A stretch of DNA of 13,186 nt from NCBI GenBank assembly GCA_947177885.1, contig CAMWWF010000043.1, positions 1 to 13,186 on the forward strand, read 5' to 3'. Below, one piece after another: positions 12,376 to 13,186 of the stretch (its first letter is position 1; the number at the start of each line of letters is the position of its first letter). This DNA comes from an uncultured Lachnospiraceae bacterium. GTDB lineage: Bacteria; Bacillota_A; Clostridia; Lachnospirales; Lachnospiraceae. The translations under genes and the position numbers were made by a program. The notes under the pieces were generated by a model. The model saw nothing but the letters and a program-made list of their open reading frames with translations. It was not told where the DNA came from and searched no databases.

Positions 12376-12685
12376 AGTTTTTTCCCTTTTGGGAATCGCC
12401 ATGAGAGGACGAAATCTGGTCAGCGGCGAGCATCAGACTCTGGAAGCGGTGAAAAAAGGTTCCGCCATGCTGGTGATCATTGCGGAGGATGCATCCGATA
12501 ACACCAAAAAACTGTTTTCCGATAAGTGTTCCTTTTACAAAGTCCCGGTTTTCAGGTACGGAACAAAGGAAAGTCTGGGACGGGCAATCGGAAAAGATAT
12601 GCGGTCGTCGGTATGTGTATGCGATGAGGGACTGGCGGATGCTATGATCAGACAGCTGGAAAAAGAGTTATGTGAGGAAAGTTAA
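12362..12685 (+). CDS. ylxQ: L7Ae-like ribosomal protein YlxQ
   Basis: A 107-aa member of the L7Ae/L30e/Gadd45 RNA-binding fold; relatives bind kink-turn RNA, and the role of YlxQ is poorly known. Family landmarks: NKVFSLLGIAMRGRNLVSGE (4-23), LEAVKKGSAMLVIIAEDASDNTKK (27-50), KVPVFRYGTKESLGRAIGKD (60-79). The start is TTG at 12362, giving RQNKVFSLLG, with AAGGGAG 10 nt upstream and a 14-nt overlap with rnpM. The overlap implies translational coupling. The frame is open further upstream but without family sequence, and a TTG at 12353 is also possible. Confidence 0.9.
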   Translation: MRQNKVFSLLGIAMRGRNLVSGEHQTLEAVKKGSAMLVIIAEDASDNTKKLFSDKCSFYKVPVFRYGTKESLGRAIGKDMRSSVCVCDEGLADAMIRQLEKELCEES

Positions 12686-12724
12686 GTTCTGCCTTGGGAT
12701 GTTGAAGTGCAGGAACGGATCATA

Positions 12725-12740
12725 TTGCCGCAGACGGCAA
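12725..12740 (+). other. Short hairpin before infB
   Basis: TTGCCG (12725-12730) pairs with CGGCAA (12735-12740) across a CAGA loop in the 76-nt ylxQ-infB gap, 8 nt before the infB ribosome site AGGAGGAG (12749 onward). There is no T-run. It may be an mRNA stability or spacing element. Confidence 0.4.
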
Positions 12741-12761
12741 ATGAATGTAGGAGGAGAAAGA

Positions 12762-13186
12762 ATGGCGAAAATAAAGGTACATGAACTCGCTAAGGAATTA
12801 GATAAGCAAAGCAAAGACATTCTGAGTTTTTTACAAAAGAAGGGCATAGAGGCGAAGGTTGCCCAGAGCTCTATAGAGGAGGCGGCGGCAGAGATGGTGC
12901 GTAAGGCATTTGGCGGCAGCGGAGCCGGGGAGGAATCTGCCAGGGAGGCCGGTACGGAGAAGTCCGGGTCCGTGGCAGCAGGAAAAACGGTGAGTGCGGC
13001 AGAACAGACAGCGGCGAAGGCAGGGAAAGCGGAAGCGAAGACAGGAAATGCGGAAGCGAAGGCAGGGAAAGCGGAAGCGAAGACAGGAAATGCGGAAGCG
13101 AAGGCAGGAAAAGCGGAAGCTAAGGCAGGGAAAGCGGTAGCGCACGCAGAGACAGAGCAAACTGACGAAGGGAGTGAGGGACAGGA
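12762..13186 (+). CDS. infB: Translation initiation factor IF-2, N-terminal part (3' truncated)
   Basis: The start of IF-2, the GTPase that places initiator tRNA on the 30S subunit. Only 141 codons lie in the window. The IF2_N domain is clear at residues 3-50 (KIKVHELAKELDKQSKDIL, then FLQKKGIEAKVAQSSIEE). It is followed by the usual low-complexity linker, here Ala/Lys/Glu/Gly-rich with a regular 7-residue repeat. The GTPase and later domains are beyond the window. ATG 12762 is 5-6 nt after AGGAGGAG. The gene's place after ylxQ is the standard one. Confidence 0.94.
   Translation, partial: MAKIKVHELAKELDKQSKDILSFLQKKGIEAKVAQSSIEEAAAEMVRKAFGGSGAGEESAREAGTEKSGSVAAGKTVSAAEQTAAKAGKAEAKTGNAEAKAGKAEAKTGNAEAKAGKAEAKAGKAVAHAETEQTDEGSEGQ
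13014..13139 (+). repeat. Six tandem 21-bp repeats in the infB linker
   Basis: Six in-frame units encode AKAGKAE or AKTGNAE, alternating for the first four (GK, GN, GK, GN, GK, GK), with the last ending in V. The alternation means the larger unit is 42 bp, so a 42-bp block seems to have been duplicated. The reverse strand is open through the array (CLRFRFP-type reading) only because of the repeat. Confidence 0.9.

Noticed and set aside
12725..12740. Terminator between ylxQ and infB
   Set aside because: The stem is only 6 bp and no T-run follows; the genes belong to one conserved operon.
13014..13139. CRISPR-like direct repeats
   Set aside because: The repeats are 21-bp, tandem without spacers, and in frame within infB.
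12831..13160. Cys/Arg/Phe-rich minus-strand protein
   Set aside because: It is the reverse reading of the infB repeats; infB is certain from its IF2_N domain and operon position.

Overview
The window looks like part of a draft-assembly contig from an anaerobic Firmicute, most likely a Lachnospiraceae-type clostridium. The evidence is a [FeFe] hydrogenase, a YtrA-type GntR regulator with its ABC exporter, a BlaI/M56-peptidase pair, and the Firmicutes gene order rimP-nusA-rnpM(ylxR)-ylxQ-infB with strong AGGAGG ribosome sites. This placement is inferred from gene content and style, not from a database comparison. Bases 7-40 are not genomic: they match an Illumina Nextera read-2 adapter at 32 of 34 positions, so the contig really begins at about base 41, inside a hydrogenase gene.

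Layout: (1) 41-730, the C-terminal part of an [FeFe] hydrogenase, followed by a non-coding stretch with mutually exclusive hairpins (749-850). (2) 1014-2801, a Cache-HAMP methyl-accepting chemotaxis protein with its own promoter and a strong intrinsic terminator. (3) 2956-5875, a self-contained operon: promoter with an overlapping palindromic operator, a YtrA-like repressor, an ABC ATPase and two six-helix permease-like proteins. (4) 5894-7288 on the minus strand, a membrane-anchored lipase-like alpha/beta hydrolase convergent with the ABC operon. The two stop codons share one hairpin, and a terminator-shaped hairpin for the plus strand lies inside the hydrolase gene. (5) 7411-10031, a divergent BlaI-type repressor with two operator dyads at its promoter. 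It is followed by a BlaR1-like M56 sensor-protease gene broken by three single-base frameshifts and one in-frame stop. (6) 10042-13186, the rimP-nusA-rnpM-ylxQ-infB translation/transcription operon, with a good sigma-A promoter, a perfect 30-nt palindrome in the leader, an unusual acidic repeat tail on NusA and a 21-bp repeat array in the infB linker. infB runs off the end.

Most of the window is ordinary core and accessory clostridial biology, and I do not see a clear new multi-gene system. The points most worth following are the decayed sensor-protease beside an intact repressor and intact operators, the switch-like RNA region after the hydrogenase, the NusA acidic tail, and the nested termination signals at the ABC/hydrolase convergence.
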